Source of the DNA: Flavobacterium sp. 1355 | Lineage (GTDB): Bacteria; Bacteroidota; Bacteroidia; Flavobacteriales; Flavobacteriaceae | Assembly (NCBI RefSeq): GCF_017833415.1 | Contig: NZ_JAFICC010000002.1 | Span: 186,001 to 250,000 of the forward strand | Length of the DNA: 64,000 nucleotides | Direction of reading: 5' to 3' | Made by a program: the position numbers and the translations under genes | Shown: piece by piece, positions 25,597 to 35,120 of the stretch | Layout of the letters: every line of letters begins with the position of its first letter | Position numbering within the stretch: the first letter of the stretch is position 1 | Notes under the pieces: model-generated | Seen by the model: only the letters and a program-made list of their open reading frames with translations | Told to the model about the DNA's origin: nothing | Databases searched by the model: none

Positions 25597-26796
25597 TTAA
25601 TCTAACAGCTTTTCACTTACTCTGCTGCTGGCTATTAAAGAAGCCACAAAGCCAAGAGAAACAATAGTTCCCATTACCACAAATACATTTTCTAAAGTAA
25701 AAACTACAGGATAAGCCAAAGTCGGCGTTATCATAATTAGTTCATATTTTTGTTGAAGCAGCACTAAGATTATACCAAGGGCAAGGCCAATAATTCCGCC
25801 AAATATACTTAGCAAAGTTCCCTGAAGCAGAAATATTTTTCGCAAATGGCTAATATCTGTCCCCAGGTTAAAAAGCGTTTTGAGATTTCCTTTTTTGTCC
25901 AGGATCATCATAATCAATGCACCGATTAAATTAAAAAGAGCTACTATGATTACCAGAGTAAAAATGAGATAAACCGCAATATTTTCGGTGTTGAGCATTT
26001 TGTATAAAGACTCATTTAACTGTGCTCTGTTTTTTAATGTGATTTTGTTTCTGAAAATCTTTTTTAATTCTGAATTAATGGATTTTTCATCTGCATTTTC
26101 TTTTAGATTAAATTCGATTCCCGAAATCTGATTTGATTTGTACATCAATAATTCCTGCGCTAAACTTAAATCAGCAAATACATATTTAGAATCCAGATCT
26201 TCACTTATCGAATAAATTCCGACAGGAAGTACATCTGTTTTATTGAATGCTTCCTCAGGATTTTCAAAAGCTCCTTTTCCGGGTTTGGGTGCAAATATTT
26301 GTAATGGATTTTCAAAATCCAAAATTCCCATAGAAAAATCCCTTGCAATTCCATAACCAACAACCACCTGATAAGTATCGGGTTTTATCCACTGTCCATT
26401 AAACAGTTTTTTCTTAATGTCATTTACAACAACATAATTACTGTCAACTCCTTTTAAATTAGTAACTTGTTGTTTATCCTTAAACAAAAATAATACGCGT
26501 TCTTCGATAATTTTGGTGTACGAAGCAACGCCTTCAAGGTTTTTAATTTCTTTTTCCTGATTAGGAGTAATCAAAAATGATTTCCCGTAAGTACTGGTCA
26601 ATTTTAGATCAGGATCAATTTCATTTGTAAACGAAAGACTAAAAACTTTTAATCCGCTAAAAACGGATAATACCACAAAAAGAGCCATTGTACCAACAAT
26701 AATTCCCATGCTGGCAATGTAGTTGATAATATTTATAGCATTGTTTTTACTTTTGCTAAAAACATATCGTTTGGCTATGTAAAGGGGAAAATTCAA
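25597..26796 (-). CDS. FtsX/LolCE-like ABC transporter permease
   Basis: A 399-residue permease of the FtsX family. One helix sits at about 22-48 (IASMGIIVGTMALFVVLSVFSG), then a large periplasmic domain of about 200 residues and three C-terminal helices. This is the layout of LolC/LolE lipoprotein-releasing proteins. It starts 1 base after the rbfA stop, so the two are one transcript. No ATPase gene is adjacent. Confidence 0.82.
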   Translation of the reverse strand: MNFPLYIAKRYVFSKSKNNAINIINYIASMGIIVGTMALFVVLSVFSGLKVFSLSFTNEIDPDLKLTSTYGKSFLITPNQEKEIKNLEGVASYTKIIEERVLFLFKDKQQVTNLKGVDSNYVVVNDIKKKLFNGQWIKPDTYQVVVGYGIARDFSMGILDFENPLQIFAPKPGKGAFENPEEAFNKTDVLPVGIYSISEDLDSKYVFADLSLAQELLMYKSNQISGIEFNLKENADEKSINSELKKIFRNKITLKNRAQLNESLYKMLNTENIAVYLIFTLVIIVALFNLIGALIMMILDKKGNLKTLFNLGTDISHLRKIFLLQGTLLSIFGGIIGLALGIILVLLQQKYELIMITPTLAYPVVFTLENVFVVMGTIVSLGFVASLIASSRVSEKLLD

Positions 26797-26797
26797 T

Positions 26798-27190
26798 TTA
26801 TGATTTTCTTCTTTTTTCTAAAAGATCTCTGTTTTCTATTGGGTTTTCTTTTCCGGCAAGAGCATTGTCTATTTTTTCGATATAATCTAAAGAGTCATCG
26901 ATAAAGAAAACCAAATTTGGTACACGACGCAATTGTAATCTTACACGTTGCGATAAGTCATGTTTGATTAAAGTTGTATTGGATTTTATTCCTTCTAAAG
27001 TTTCCTTGGCTTTTTCCTGAGGAAAAATACTTAAATATACTGTTGCTACTGATAAGTCTGAAGTCACACTAACTTTGGATACCGAAATTACCAAATTACT
27101 GATTCCGTTTTTTCGCACTTCACCTTGCAAAATATCAACCAAATCTTTTTGGATGACACCGCCTATTTTTTTCTGTCTGTTTGTTTCCAT
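26798..27190 (-). CDS. rbfA: 30S ribosome-binding factor RbfA
   Basis: A 130-residue KH-like ribosome assembly factor that acts in 16S rRNA 5'-end maturation. The sequence METNRQKKIGGVIQKDL at the start, then VSVTSDLSVATVYLSIFP and the RVPNLVFFIDDSLDYIEKI segment, match the family. The promoter -7 element ends 5 bases before the start codon, so the message may be leaderless. Confidence 0.88.
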   Translation of the reverse strand: METNRQKKIGGVIQKDLVDILQGEVRKNGISNLVISVSKVSVTSDLSVATVYLSIFPQEKAKETLEGIKSNTTLIKHDLSQRVRLQLRRVPNLVFFIDDSLDYIEKIDNALAGKENPIENRDLLEKRRKS

Positions 27191-27194
27191 AGTG

Positions 27195-27226
27195 CAAAAA
27201 TACTATTTTAAAATTCAATCATACAA
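27195..27226 (-). promoter_or_regulatory. promoter of rbfA, probably leaderless start
   Basis: On the minus strand TATTTTTG (27202 to 27195) matches TAnnTTTG, and TTG (27226-27224) lies 21 bases upstream. The rbfA ATG begins only 4 bases after the -7 box, so the transcription start should fall at or next to the start codon. Confidence 0.68.
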
Positions 27227-27418
27227 TTTCAAATAAACAAAGGATGATTTTTACATTGTTATTTGTTTTTATCATTATCTAAATTTCTATGATACTATAA
27301 AATTAAAAAAAATATTATAATTAGAATTCTAAGAATTAATGTTTTAAAAATGATATAAGTCATATTTTTTATCAGAAATATTATACAAATTTGATATAAA
27401 ATATAACAACTATCTATT

Positions 27419-27838
27419 ATGAAAAAAAGAGAACCAATCAGTCATATAATGACTAAAAGTGTAGTTACAGTAAATCAAAATGATGACCTTAAAGAAGTTG
27501 TAGCAAAATTAAAATCAAATTCTATCCGCCATATTCCTGTCGTGAATGGGAAAGAGGTAATTGGTATAATAAGCCGCACTGATATAAATCGCTTAACTTT
27601 TGGCGCTCTGTTTGATGGTCAGGACGGAGCTGATGAAGCTATTCTGGATATGCTTACTATTTCTCAAATTATGACTTCAAAACCAAAAACTGTATCCTCG
27701 GAAACTGTTATCAAAGATTTAGCAGAAATTTTTGTGAAGGAAGAGTTTCATGCTTTGCCGGTGGTTGATAATGGTGTCTTAAAAGGAATTGTCACCACTA
27801 CCGATGTTATCCGTTATTTATTAGAACAATATGATTAA
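27419..27838 (+). CDS. CBS-domain pair protein
   Basis: A 139-residue cytoplasmic protein made of two CBS domains (about 8-62 and 84-137). Typical pieces are seen: ISHIMTKSVVTVNQND, IRHIPVVNGKEVIGIISRTD, and HALPVVDNGVLKGIVTTTDV. Such stand-alone pairs bind adenosine nucleotides and act as energy sensors; its partner here is unknown. It is transcribed alone, divergently from rbfA, and ends at a strong bidirectional terminator. Confidence 0.85.
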   Translation: MKKREPISHIMTKSVVTVNQNDDLKEVVAKLKSNSIRHIPVVNGKEVIGIISRTDINRLTFGALFDGQDGADEAILDMLTISQIMTSKPKTVSSETVIKDLAEIFVKEEFHALPVVDNGVLKGIVTTTDVIRYLLEQYD

Positions 27839-27851
27839 TTAGTTTTTTCAA

Positions 27852-27884
27852 CAAAAAAGGGAGCAAAATTTGCTCCCTTTTTTG
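27852..27884. terminator. bidirectional intrinsic terminator
   Basis: A perfect 33-base palindrome: gggagcaaa/tttgctccc with a single-base loop, extended by A6 and T6 flanks. It lies between the convergent CBS gene and EnvC-like gene and touches the stop codon of the latter, so it can end transcription from both sides. Confidence 0.9.
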
Positions 27885-29138
27885 TTATCTGTTTTGTAAC
27901 CATCCTTCCGGATTATTGTTTGATGTATTTTGAAGAATCAAAAACTTAATAATTGTTTTTCCTGTGTCTCCACTCGTTCTTACTTTTCCAATACTTTGTT
28001 TGATGTTTACTTTATCCCCTTTATTTACAAATACCTGGCTTAAGTTTTGATAAACGGTAAAATAATCTCCATGCTGAATCATAACCGCTCTGTTGATTGG
28101 TGATAAGACAATGATACTCGACACTTCTCCTTCAAATACCGCCCGGGCATTTGCTCCTTGTTCTGTAGTAATTTCTACTCCCGAATTGTGAACGGTTAAA
28201 GAAGGAACAAGAGGATGTGGCTGATCTCCGTAACCAAGTGATATAAATCCTTTTTCTACCGGCCATGGTAATTTTCCTCTGTTTGCTTTAAAGTCAGCAG
28301 CTAAAATCTTTCCCTCCGGAGTTAAAGCAATTTTTGATGAAGAAACCGGTCCTGTAGAAGCAGTTGATCCAGGATTGTCTTTCGCTTTTTCAAGAGCAGC
28401 TTTTCTGTTTGCTTCTGCAATAGCTTCACGAATTAAACGATCAATTTGTCTGTCAATTCTTTTTGCTTCCTGCTGCTTGCTTCTTGTATCGGCAATAATT
28501 TTATTTTTATCTTTTTTGATCGAATTAACAAGTTTTTGCTGTTCTTTTTTCTCAGCTTCTAAAGCGATACGTTCTTTATTATTTTCGGCAATAATCTTTT
28601 TCTTAACTTGTCTCTGGCCGTCTAATTTTGCATTGTAATCTAATAATTGGGAGCTTTTTGACTGAATTTCCAAACCTTGATTTTTTCTAAAAGCGGTATA
28701 CTGTTTTAGATATTGTGCTCTTTTATAAGCCTGCAAAAAGCTTTCTGAAGATAAAATAAACATTGCCCTGCTTTGTTCTGATCGGCTTTTGTATGATTTT
28801 AAGATCATTTTAGCATAATCCTCCTTCAGAATTTTTAATTCTCTTTTTAACTTATTAACCTTAAGCTGATTAATATAAATATCATTAGTCAACAGCTTTT
28901 CTTGTTTTGCTGTCGTATTGATTAGTTTTTCTTTCAGTTTGATTTTATTTGCCTGAATCAAAATTACATTAACCGCCGATTTTTCTTTTTTCTTTACAGA
29001 TTGCAACATTTTTTCGTTGTCTCTAATTTCCTGCTGAATCTGAGCTTTTCGCTGTTCAAGTTTTTCTTGTTGCGAATCTTGTGCCCACATAAATGTTGTG
29101 GTACATATAAAAATTAGGCTTAGGAGAAATTTTGGCAT
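27885..29138 (-). CDS. EnvC-like murein hydrolase activator, degenerate LytM domain
   Basis: A 417-residue periplasmic protein: signal peptide (MPKFLLSLIF to FMWAQ), a long coiled coil (about 20-240), then a LytM/peptidase M23 domain (about 290-417). The zinc ligands are lost: the HxxxD site reads HNSGVE, the HLH-type site reads VYQNLS, and the last HxH is FLILQN. That matches EnvC-type activators of N-acetylmuramoyl-L-alanine amidases rather than an active peptidase. I chose ATG 29138; an in-frame TTG at 29159 would precede the signal peptide. It is the last gene of a minus-strand operon. Confidence 0.85.
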   Translation of the reverse strand: MPKFLLSLIFICTTTFMWAQDSQQEKLEQRKAQIQQEIRDNEKMLQSVKKKEKSAVNVILIQANKIKLKEKLINTTAKQEKLLTNDIYINQLKVNKLKRELKILKEDYAKMILKSYKSRSEQSRAMFILSSESFLQAYKRAQYLKQYTAFRKNQGLEIQSKSSQLLDYNAKLDGQRQVKKKIIAENNKERIALEAEKKEQQKLVNSIKKDKNKIIADTRSKQQEAKRIDRQIDRLIREAIAEANRKAALEKAKDNPGSTASTGPVSSSKIALTPEGKILAADFKANRGKLPWPVEKGFISLGYGDQPHPLVPSLTVHNSGVEITTEQGANARAVFEGEVSSIIVLSPINRAVMIQHGDYFTVYQNLSQVFVNKGDKVNIKQSIGKVRTSGDTGKTIIKFLILQNTSNNNPEGWLQNR

Positions 29139-29161
29139 CTTTCTATTTTCTTTTTGCAAAT

Positions 29162-29941
29162 TTACTTAATTATAACCTTTTTATAGCCACTTGGAACACT
29201 ATAAGGAAAAGAAAGTTCTTCGTTGAATGAAATATTAGTGTAATTTAAATTAATATCTGTTTTCCCTTTAGGCTGAACAGCATTAATTTCAATTGTTGTC
29301 GGGATTGTTCCCTGATCAAAAACTTTGTTGTCAGAGTATCTAATCTCTAGCATTCTGTTTTCTGCAGGCTGGGAAATTTGTTCTTTTTGCAACAAATACT
29401 TTTCTGGTTCCAGAAAGAAAGTTTTTTTCAGTTTGGTATCTTTCTCATCTTCTAAACGAAAAAGATTTTCTACAATTGTCTGCGTATATTTTCCTTTTCT
29501 CAAATCATCCAATGCTTCTCCGACCAATAGATTCTGAACTTTGCTGTAATCCAGTTCCGTTCCAAGCCATTTACTAAGACTTGTAAAATCACCGTCATAA
29601 TAAGTACTGTTTATCTTTTCGTAATAACTTACCGAATTTGGTGTAATCAATGCTTTGGCCATTGTAATTCCCAAAAAACGAACGCTTACTAAAATCTGTT
29701 TGTCTTTTTCGATTTTGATTTCGGCTGTAACATTTTGACTTTGTTTTTCATCAACATATTTTGCACTTGCTTTTATGTATAATGTCGAAAAATCCAGTTT
29801 GTTTTCGTAATGCTTTTCTACTGCTTTTTTGTCTGTTTTTGCTTCAACAACTTCATTTGTATTGTTTTGCACGGCAACAGCTTTAGATTTACACGAAATC
29901 ATAAAAACCGGAACCAATAATATCACTATATATTTTTTCAT
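29162..29941 (-). CDS. DUF4292 family lipoprotein
   Basis: A 259-residue lipoprotein with signal peptide and lipobox MISC. The mature part is rich in beta-strands (YIKASAKYVDEKQSQNV, SVRFLGITMAKALITPNSV, YEKINSTYYDGDFT) and resembles LolA/LolB-like folds; this is the DUF4292 pattern common in Bacteroidota. It lies between the TPR gene and the EnvC-like gene with very short gaps, a conserved order in flavobacteria. Function is unproven; an envelope role is likely. Confidence 0.8.
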   Translation of the reverse strand: MKKYIVILLVPVFMISCKSKAVAVQNNTNEVVEAKTDKKAVEKHYENKLDFSTLYIKASAKYVDEKQSQNVTAEIKIEKDKQILVSVRFLGITMAKALITPNSVSYYEKINSTYYDGDFTSLSKWLGTELDYSKVQNLLVGEALDDLRKGKYTQTIVENLFRLEDEKDTKLKKTFFLEPEKYLLQKEQISQPAENRMLEIRYSDNKVFDQGTIPTTIEINAVQPKGKTDINLNYTNISFNEELSFPYSVPSGYKKVIIK

Positions 29942-29955
29942 CTGCATTTAGTCTT

Positions 29956-31308
29956 TTACTTTTTTTTCTTTAATAACTCATTTGCCTTCAAAAAGTATTC
30001 CTCTTTTTTCTTAGCGTCTCCCAATCCATTATAAGCTTCACTTAATTGTATGTTAAAATTTGCCTCAAGTTTTGTGTCATCAACAACATAATCCAGTCCC
30101 ATTTCCAAAACTGTTTTTGCGTTTTTAAACTGCTGTAATTGATTGTTTCCCAGACCTGCATAGTAATAAAATTGAGGCTGGCTCGGATAAACTTCAATCA
30201 TATTCATTGCTCTTTTTGTCATCGGCTCAAATTGTTTTGCCTGTGTATAAGCTTCAAGCAAAAGCAAATTGGTTTCACGATCTGTATCTGAATTTGCTTT
30301 TAAAGCTTTTTCATAATATTTAATTGCATTCTCAAATTGGCTTTTATTGTGATAAAATTTACCAATTTCTTTGGCTACATTGATTTCTTTATCGTTATCA
30401 AAATAGGAAACTGCTTTTTCTAAATCAGGAGCATATTGCGGATTTTTATTTACATAAAGCAGAAATTCATTAAGCGTGCGATGTTTTATTTTTGAATCAA
30501 TTTTTGCACTTGACAAAATTGCATTCATCGATTTAATAGCTTTATCTGCTTGATTATCGTCCAAATATCCTTTAAATAAACTTACCTGTCCCCATTCAGA
30601 ATTTGGAATTTCTTTTGCCAGTTGTTTCGCAACTTCCAACGCTTTATCTGTCTCCTCTCCTTTTGAATACAAAAAAATCAGATTCACATAATTCGATTCT
30701 TCTTTTGGATTCTTTTTAATCTGATCAATCAAATTACCGATTTCTGCCTTTTGGTATTTCCCCTGAGACAAAATTTGGTTTTTATAAATCTCACGATCTG
30801 AAGATTTTCCAAATTTTTCGTTCATCTCATTAATAGCAACAAGAGCTTTATCGTATTGATTGGTAATCATGTATAACGAAATCAGATCGTCTTTATATTC
30901 TTCATCAAAAACAATAATTTTCTGAATTGTTTCTATTGCCAAAGGGTAGTTTTTTGTTTCGAAGCTTACATCATAAATTCCAAGCCAGAACCATTTATTC
31001 TTTGGATTTAGTTGGGTTGCTTTTTCAAAAGCATCCTGCGCATTTCTATATTCTTTTAATGCCAGATAATTTTTTCCCAATTCAAAATAAGCTACAGCAT
31101 CATTAGGTTTTAACTTAATACATTTCTCCAATGATACAATTGCTTTGTCATAATTTTCGATTCCTTTTTGTTTTAATGATTCATAAAAAGAGTCCTGATA
31201 TTCATCTGTTGCCATTGCTATATCCTCCGGTTCAGTCTGAGCCATAACCGATGGCATATTGCCAAGCAAAGTGATAAATAAAAATAGTAAAACTCCTTTT
31301 TTGATCAT
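29956..31308 (-). CDS. TPR-repeat periplasmic protein
   Basis: A 450-residue protein with a signal peptide (MIKKGVLLFLFITLLGN, cleaved near VMAQ) and about nine tetratricopeptide repeats, for example AVAYFELGKNYLALKEYRNA and ENAIKYYEKALKANSD. TPR proteins scaffold other proteins; with the DUF4292 lipoprotein and EnvC-like protein it forms an envelope operon. No catalytic motif. Confidence 0.84.
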   Translation of the reverse strand: MIKKGVLLFLFITLLGNMPSVMAQTEPEDIAMATDEYQDSFYESLKQKGIENYDKAIVSLEKCIKLKPNDAVAYFELGKNYLALKEYRNAQDAFEKATQLNPKNKWFWLGIYDVSFETKNYPLAIETIQKIIVFDEEYKDDLISLYMITNQYDKALVAINEMNEKFGKSSDREIYKNQILSQGKYQKAEIGNLIDQIKKNPKEESNYVNLIFLYSKGEETDKALEVAKQLAKEIPNSEWGQVSLFKGYLDDNQADKAIKSMNAILSSAKIDSKIKHRTLNEFLLYVNKNPQYAPDLEKAVSYFDNDKEINVAKEIGKFYHNKSQFENAIKYYEKALKANSDTDRETNLLLLEAYTQAKQFEPMTKRAMNMIEVYPSQPQFYYYAGLGNNQLQQFKNAKTVLEMGLDYVVDDTKLEANFNIQLSEAYNGLGDAKKKEEYFLKANELLKKKK

Positions 31309-31350
31309 TTTTATTTTCTATTTAAACAATGTGAATCTTAAATTATTGTT

Positions 31351-32367
31351 TTATTCCAAAACTGAATAATCACCAATGCTGATGCTGGTAAACTTACCAT
31401 CATAAACAACGTGATTTCCTATCATTGCATTATCTAAGTTAGCATTTTTTATTTGAGAATAAGTCTGCACTAAGCTATTTTTAACAGTACTGTCAATTAC
31501 ATGGCATCCTTTTCCTAATGAAACGTTTGGTCCTACTGTCGCATTTTTTAATACTACATTTTCACCGATATAACAAGGAGGAATAATTGTTGCGTTTTCT
31601 AATTTTACATTATAATCAACCAAATGTTCTCCGTCATTGTGTAAAAAGCCTAACATTCTTGAATTCGTTTCAACAGTAACATCTTTATTTCCGCAGTCCA
31701 TCCATTCGTCGACACTTCCGGTTTTAAAAACCTTTCCGTTTGCCATCATGGCCTTAATTCCGTCATTGATTTGATACTCACCACCATTTTGAATATTATT
31801 ATCTAACACATTCTGAAGTTCTTTTTTTAAGTCGCCAACTTCTTTAAAATAATAGATTCCGATTACTGCCAAATCGCTTACAAATTCTTTTGGCTTTTCG
31901 ACCAATTCTATAATCTCGTTATTTGGGTTTAATTTTACAACGCCAAATGCTTCTGGCTGTTCTACTTGTTTAACCCAGATTACAGCATCTGCGGAAGGGT
32001 CCAATTCAAAATCAGCTCTGATCAAAGTATCTGCGTAAGCAATAACTGCCGGACCTGACAAAGATTCTTTTGCACACATAATGGCGTGTCCCGTACCCAA
32101 TGGCAAATCCTGACGGTAAATTGATGCTTTTGCTCCTAAACTTCCGGCTAATTCTTGTAAACTTTCTACAAGGTCATCACCAAAAAAAGCAGGATCTCCT
32201 AATATAAAAGCAACTTCATCGATAGGTTCTTTTAGAATTTTAGCGATATCCCCGACTAAACGATGAACAATAGATTTCCCTGCAACAGGAATTAATGGTT
32301 TTGGAACTGTTAATGTATGTGGTCTCAGTCGTGATCCACGACCTGCCATTGGAACGATTATTTTCAT
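31351..32367 (-). CDS. sugar-phosphate nucleotidyltransferase with short beta-helix tail
   Basis: A 338-residue cytoplasmic enzyme. Residues 1-230 form a nucleotidyltransferase domain with the signature PMAGRGSRLRPHTLTVPKPL and the VEKPKEF and GEYQINDG segments. Residues 240-338 form a short left-handed beta-helix of hexapeptide-like repeats (CYIGENVVLKNATVGPNV). This resembles GlmU or RmlA-like enzymes that make NDP-sugars. The exact sugar cannot be assigned. It is preceded by dut in the operon. Confidence 0.86.
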   Translation of the reverse strand: MKIIVPMAGRGSRLRPHTLTVPKPLIPVAGKSIVHRLVGDIAKILKEPIDEVAFILGDPAFFGDDLVESLQELAGSLGAKASIYRQDLPLGTGHAIMCAKESLSGPAVIAYADTLIRADFELDPSADAVIWVKQVEQPEAFGVVKLNPNNEIIELVEKPKEFVSDLAVIGIYYFKEVGDLKKELQNVLDNNIQNGGEYQINDGIKAMMANGKVFKTGSVDEWMDCGNKDVTVETNSRMLGFLHNDGEHLVDYNVKLENATIIPPCYIGENVVLKNATVGPNVSLGKGCHVIDSTVKNSLVQTYSQIKNANLDNAMIGNHVVYDGKFTSISIGDYSVLE

Positions 32368-32490
32368 TTGATTTTATTTTTATGGGAAGATTTAAAATCT
32401 TCAAGTGTTGGTTTGGTTCAAATTAGTTTACCGCAATTCACCTGTTACGAAAGTGTTTTATTCTAAGGTTTATAAAGATGGGATTGAAAA

Positions 32491-32925
32491 TTATTTCACT
32501 CCCGTGCTTCCAAAACCTCCCTCTCCTCTGGATGTAACAGAAAGTTCTTCAACTTCAATCCATTCTGCTCTTTCGTGTCTGGCAATAATTAATTGCGCAA
32601 TTCTTTCTCCGTTTTCAATTACAAAATCCTCATTAGATAAATTTACCAAAATTACTCCAATTTCTCCCCTGTAATCAGCATCAACTGTTCCGGGTGAATT
32701 CAAAACTGTTACTCCTTTTTTGGCTGCTAAACCACTTCTTGGACGAACTTGTGCCTCATAACCAATTGGTAATTCAATAAAAAGCCCTGTTTTTACAATT
32801 GTTCTCTCCAAAGGTTTTAAGGTTACAGATTCTGTTAAGTTTGCACGCAAGTCCATTCCTGCAGAAGCAATTGTTTCGTAGTTTGGTAAATCGTGTTGTG
32901 ATTTATTGATAATTTGTATTTTCAT
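32491..32925 (-). CDS. dut: dUTP diphosphatase
   Basis: A 144-residue trimeric dUTPase that hydrolyses dUTP to dUMP. All five motifs are seen: [39 protein letters not shown] and the C-terminal [10 protein letters not shown]. It lies between the flippase and the nucleotidyltransferase genes, a common order in flavobacteria. A small hairpin (agattgg/ccaatct, 32953-32978) separates it from the flippase gene. Confidence 0.95.
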   Translation of the reverse strand: MKIQIINKSQHDLPNYETIASAGMDLRANLTESVTLKPLERTIVKTGLFIELPIGYEAQVRPRSGLAAKKGVTVLNSPGTVDADYRGEIGVILVNLSNEDFVIENGERIAQLIIARHERAEWIEVEELSVTSRGEGGFGSTGVK

Positions 32926-32977
32926 TTTTATTTTTAAATTCTTAAAATGTAGAGATTGGATTCACAAAAACCCAATC

Positions 32978-34438
32978 TTATTTTCTATTCATAATTCCTT
33001 TTATTGTACTTTTCTCGTTATGATAAACAAAATAAATAAAGATTAAAAGCAGCGGAATTCCAACATAATATTTTTCTCTAAATCCGTAAAAAGAAATAGC
33101 AGAAAATAAAATCGAAATACCCAGATATGCCCCAATTTTCTTTGTGTCATATGGTATTGGATAGTATTTGTTTCCTAAAACATAAGATATTAACATCATT
33201 GAACCGTATGCTGAAATAGTCGCAATTGCAGATCCGTAATAACTATATTTTGGTATTAAAATATAATTTAAAACCAGAGTTACTATAGCGCCGACAATTG
33301 AGATATAAGCCCCAATTTTTGTTTTATCTGTAAGTTTATACCAAACTGACAAGTTATTGTAAATCCCCAAAAAGAAATTGGCAAGTATAATAAGAGGCAC
33401 TACTTTCATGGCCTCCCAATAGGATTTGTTGTCCAGTAAAAGAAATTTTAAAATATCTGCAAAAACAATTACTCCAAGCAAAATCAGTGAACCAAAAATC
33501 ACAAAATATTTGGTAATAACTGCATACGTTTGGGGCGCATTTTCGTTTTTGGCATGGCTAAAAAAGAAAGGTTCAATACCTAGTCTAAAGGCAGTTGCAA
33601 ATAAAACCATAAACAATCCAAGTTTATAACATGCAGAATAAGCACCTACTTCTGACTTCGCCAAATTTTCAGGCAGTAAATAACCTAATAAAATTTTATC
33701 AAAGTGCTCATTTACTGCAAACGCAAGACCGGCGACCAAAATAGGCAAACCATATTTCATCATTTTTTTCCAAAGTACAGGGTCAAATTTTCGCCCGAGC
33801 GAAAGATAATTTGGAGACAAAACAATAAAAGTAGCCAAACTAGCCAGTAGGTTCGCAATGAAAATATAGGCAATTTGGAAATTCTCTACATATAAATTAT
33901 CCCAAACAGAATTAGGATGTGAAGCTGCAAGTTTTGGGAGATATATTAAAAAGAAAAAATTCAGTAACATATTGATTACCACATTTCCAATTTTAATTGC
34001 CGCATAAACCATTGGCCTCTGATTGGCCCTAAGTTTAGAAAATGGTACTAAAACCAAAGCATCTAAAACTAAAATCCAAACAGAATAAGTAACATATTGT
34101 GCGTCGACCTCGGCCCAGCTTGCCAGTGTATTTCTGAAAATTAACGCTGCAAATAGAAAACCAATTGAGGACCAAAAAATAGATATTGTAGAGGTTGCAA
34201 TAACATTTTTCTTATCATCTTCAGCACTGTAAAACCTAAAAAAAGCAGTTTCCATTCCATAAGAAAGTACCACATTAAAGAAAACCATCCAGGAAAGAAC
34301 AATCGACACTTCTCCATATTCTGCTGTTGGCAGAATACCTGTATATAATCTCACCAATAAAAAACTGAGCATGCGAGGTAAAACCGTTGCGAGCCCGTAA
34401 ATAGCGGTTTGTTTGAATAGATTTTTATATAATCCCAA
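32978..34438 (-). CDS. oligosaccharide flippase-like membrane protein (Wzx/MurJ superfamily)
   Basis: A 486-residue protein with about 14 membrane helices. The N-terminus FKQTAIYGLATVLPRMLSF and LYTGILPTAEYGEVSIVLS match the polysaccharide flippase family. It heads the operon with dut, nucleotidyltransferase, TPR, DUF4292 and EnvC-like genes. The substrate is probably a lipid-linked glycan of the envelope. It is a different protein from the Wzx at 61500. Confidence 0.87.
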   Translation of the reverse strand: MGLYKNLFKQTAIYGLATVLPRMLSFLLVRLYTGILPTAEYGEVSIVLSWMVFFNVVLSYGMETAFFRFYSAEDDKKNVIATSTISIFWSSIGFLFAALIFRNTLASWAEVDAQYVTYSVWILVLDALVLVPFSKLRANQRPMVYAAIKIGNVVINMLLNFFFLIYLPKLAASHPNSVWDNLYVENFQIAYIFIANLLASLATFIVLSPNYLSLGRKFDPVLWKKMMKYGLPILVAGLAFAVNEHFDKILLGYLLPENLAKSEVGAYSACYKLGLFMVLFATAFRLGIEPFFFSHAKNENAPQTYAVITKYFVIFGSLILLGVIVFADILKFLLLDNKSYWEAMKVVPLIILANFFLGIYNNLSVWYKLTDKTKIGAYISIVGAIVTLVLNYILIPKYSYYGSAIATISAYGSMMLISYVLGNKYYPIPYDTKKIGAYLGISILFSAISFYGFREKYYVGIPLLLIFIYFVYHNEKSTIKGIMNRK

Positions 34439-34467
34439 AATTTTTTTTGTAATAAAAGTTTATACAA

Positions 34468-34475
34468 CAAAAATA
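34468..34475 (-). promoter_or_regulatory. -7 promoter element before the flippase-dut operon
   Basis: TATTTTTG on the minus strand matches TAnnTTTG and lies about 30 bases before the flippase start. I see no clear TTG at the right distance, so only the -7 part is supported. Confidence 0.5.
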
Positions 34476-34531
34476 ACCATTTCTTTGGTTAATTATTGTT
34501 TTGTTGATTCAATAAAAACGTAATTGTAAAT

Positions 34532-34978
34532 TTATAACGTTAATTTATTTTCATCTAATACTTTAACAAAATGAAATCCTTTTGGTCCATAACCCTGATT
34601 ATAATAAAAACGGTGTGCTGCAAAATTTCCTGTAAATGCATCTAAGACAATACTGCTGCAATCCAGAGCCAAAGCTTTTTGTTCTATATAATCGGTTAAT
34701 AACTTTCCGATCCCTTTTGAACGGTGCTCCGGATTAACAACAAAATTATCTATTTCAAGATATTTGCCTGTCCATAACTTTGTTGCAGACCAACAGCCTG
34801 TAATACCCAAACAAATATTATTCTCAAAAACCACAATTTGAGTATAATTATGGGGAACCATCGCAGAAAGATACTTTTCATATTTTTCAGCAGAAAGGTT
34901 GGGATAAAGAAATCGAATGGTCTCAATTTGAGCCAGCATCTCTGGGATAGTAGTAAATTCCTGAATTTGTAATTCCAT
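34532..34978 (-). CDS. GNAT family N-acetyltransferase
   Basis: A 148-residue acetyltransferase using acetyl-CoA. The core is clear: VVNPEHRSKGIGKLLTDYI (acetyl-CoA binding, RxxGIG) and LDAFTGNFAAHRFYYNQGY. The substrate is unknown. It is transcribed alone with a short leader and sits between the flippase operon and the non-coding repeat locus. Confidence 0.87.
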   Translation of the reverse strand: MELQIQEFTTIPEMLAQIETIRFLYPNLSAEKYEKYLSAMVPHNYTQIVVFENNICLGITGCWSATKLWTGKYLEIDNFVVNPEHRSKGIGKLLTDYIEQKALALDCSSIVLDAFTGNFAAHRFYYNQGYGPKGFHFVKVLDENKLTL

Positions 34979-34997
34979 TGTTTATAAAAATAAATAG

Positions 34998-35005
34998 CAA
35001 AAATA
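34998..35005 (-). promoter_or_regulatory. -7 promoter element of the GNAT gene
   Basis: TATTTTTG on the minus strand fits TAnnTTTG, 19 bases before the GNAT start. The best TTG is 25 bases upstream, slightly far. The stretch from here to 35106 has no gene and nothing else that I can identify. Confidence 0.5.
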
Positions 35006-35106
35006 CTCAATTTTTCTTCTTGCATTTATACAATTTTAAAACTAAACATGTGAAATATGTAAATTAATGTCAAAAATTATGTAAGATTTTTTTCTTAAAC
35101 TCTTCT

Positions 35107-35114
35107 TAAATTTG
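35107..35114 (+). promoter_or_regulatory. -7 promoter element of the non-coding repeat locus
   Basis: TAAATTTG is an exact match to TAnnTTTG. A start 6-7 bases downstream would be at about 35121, exactly where the first hairpin unit begins. No convincing TTG is present around -33. Confidence 0.6.
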
Positions 35115-35120
35115 CTACAT

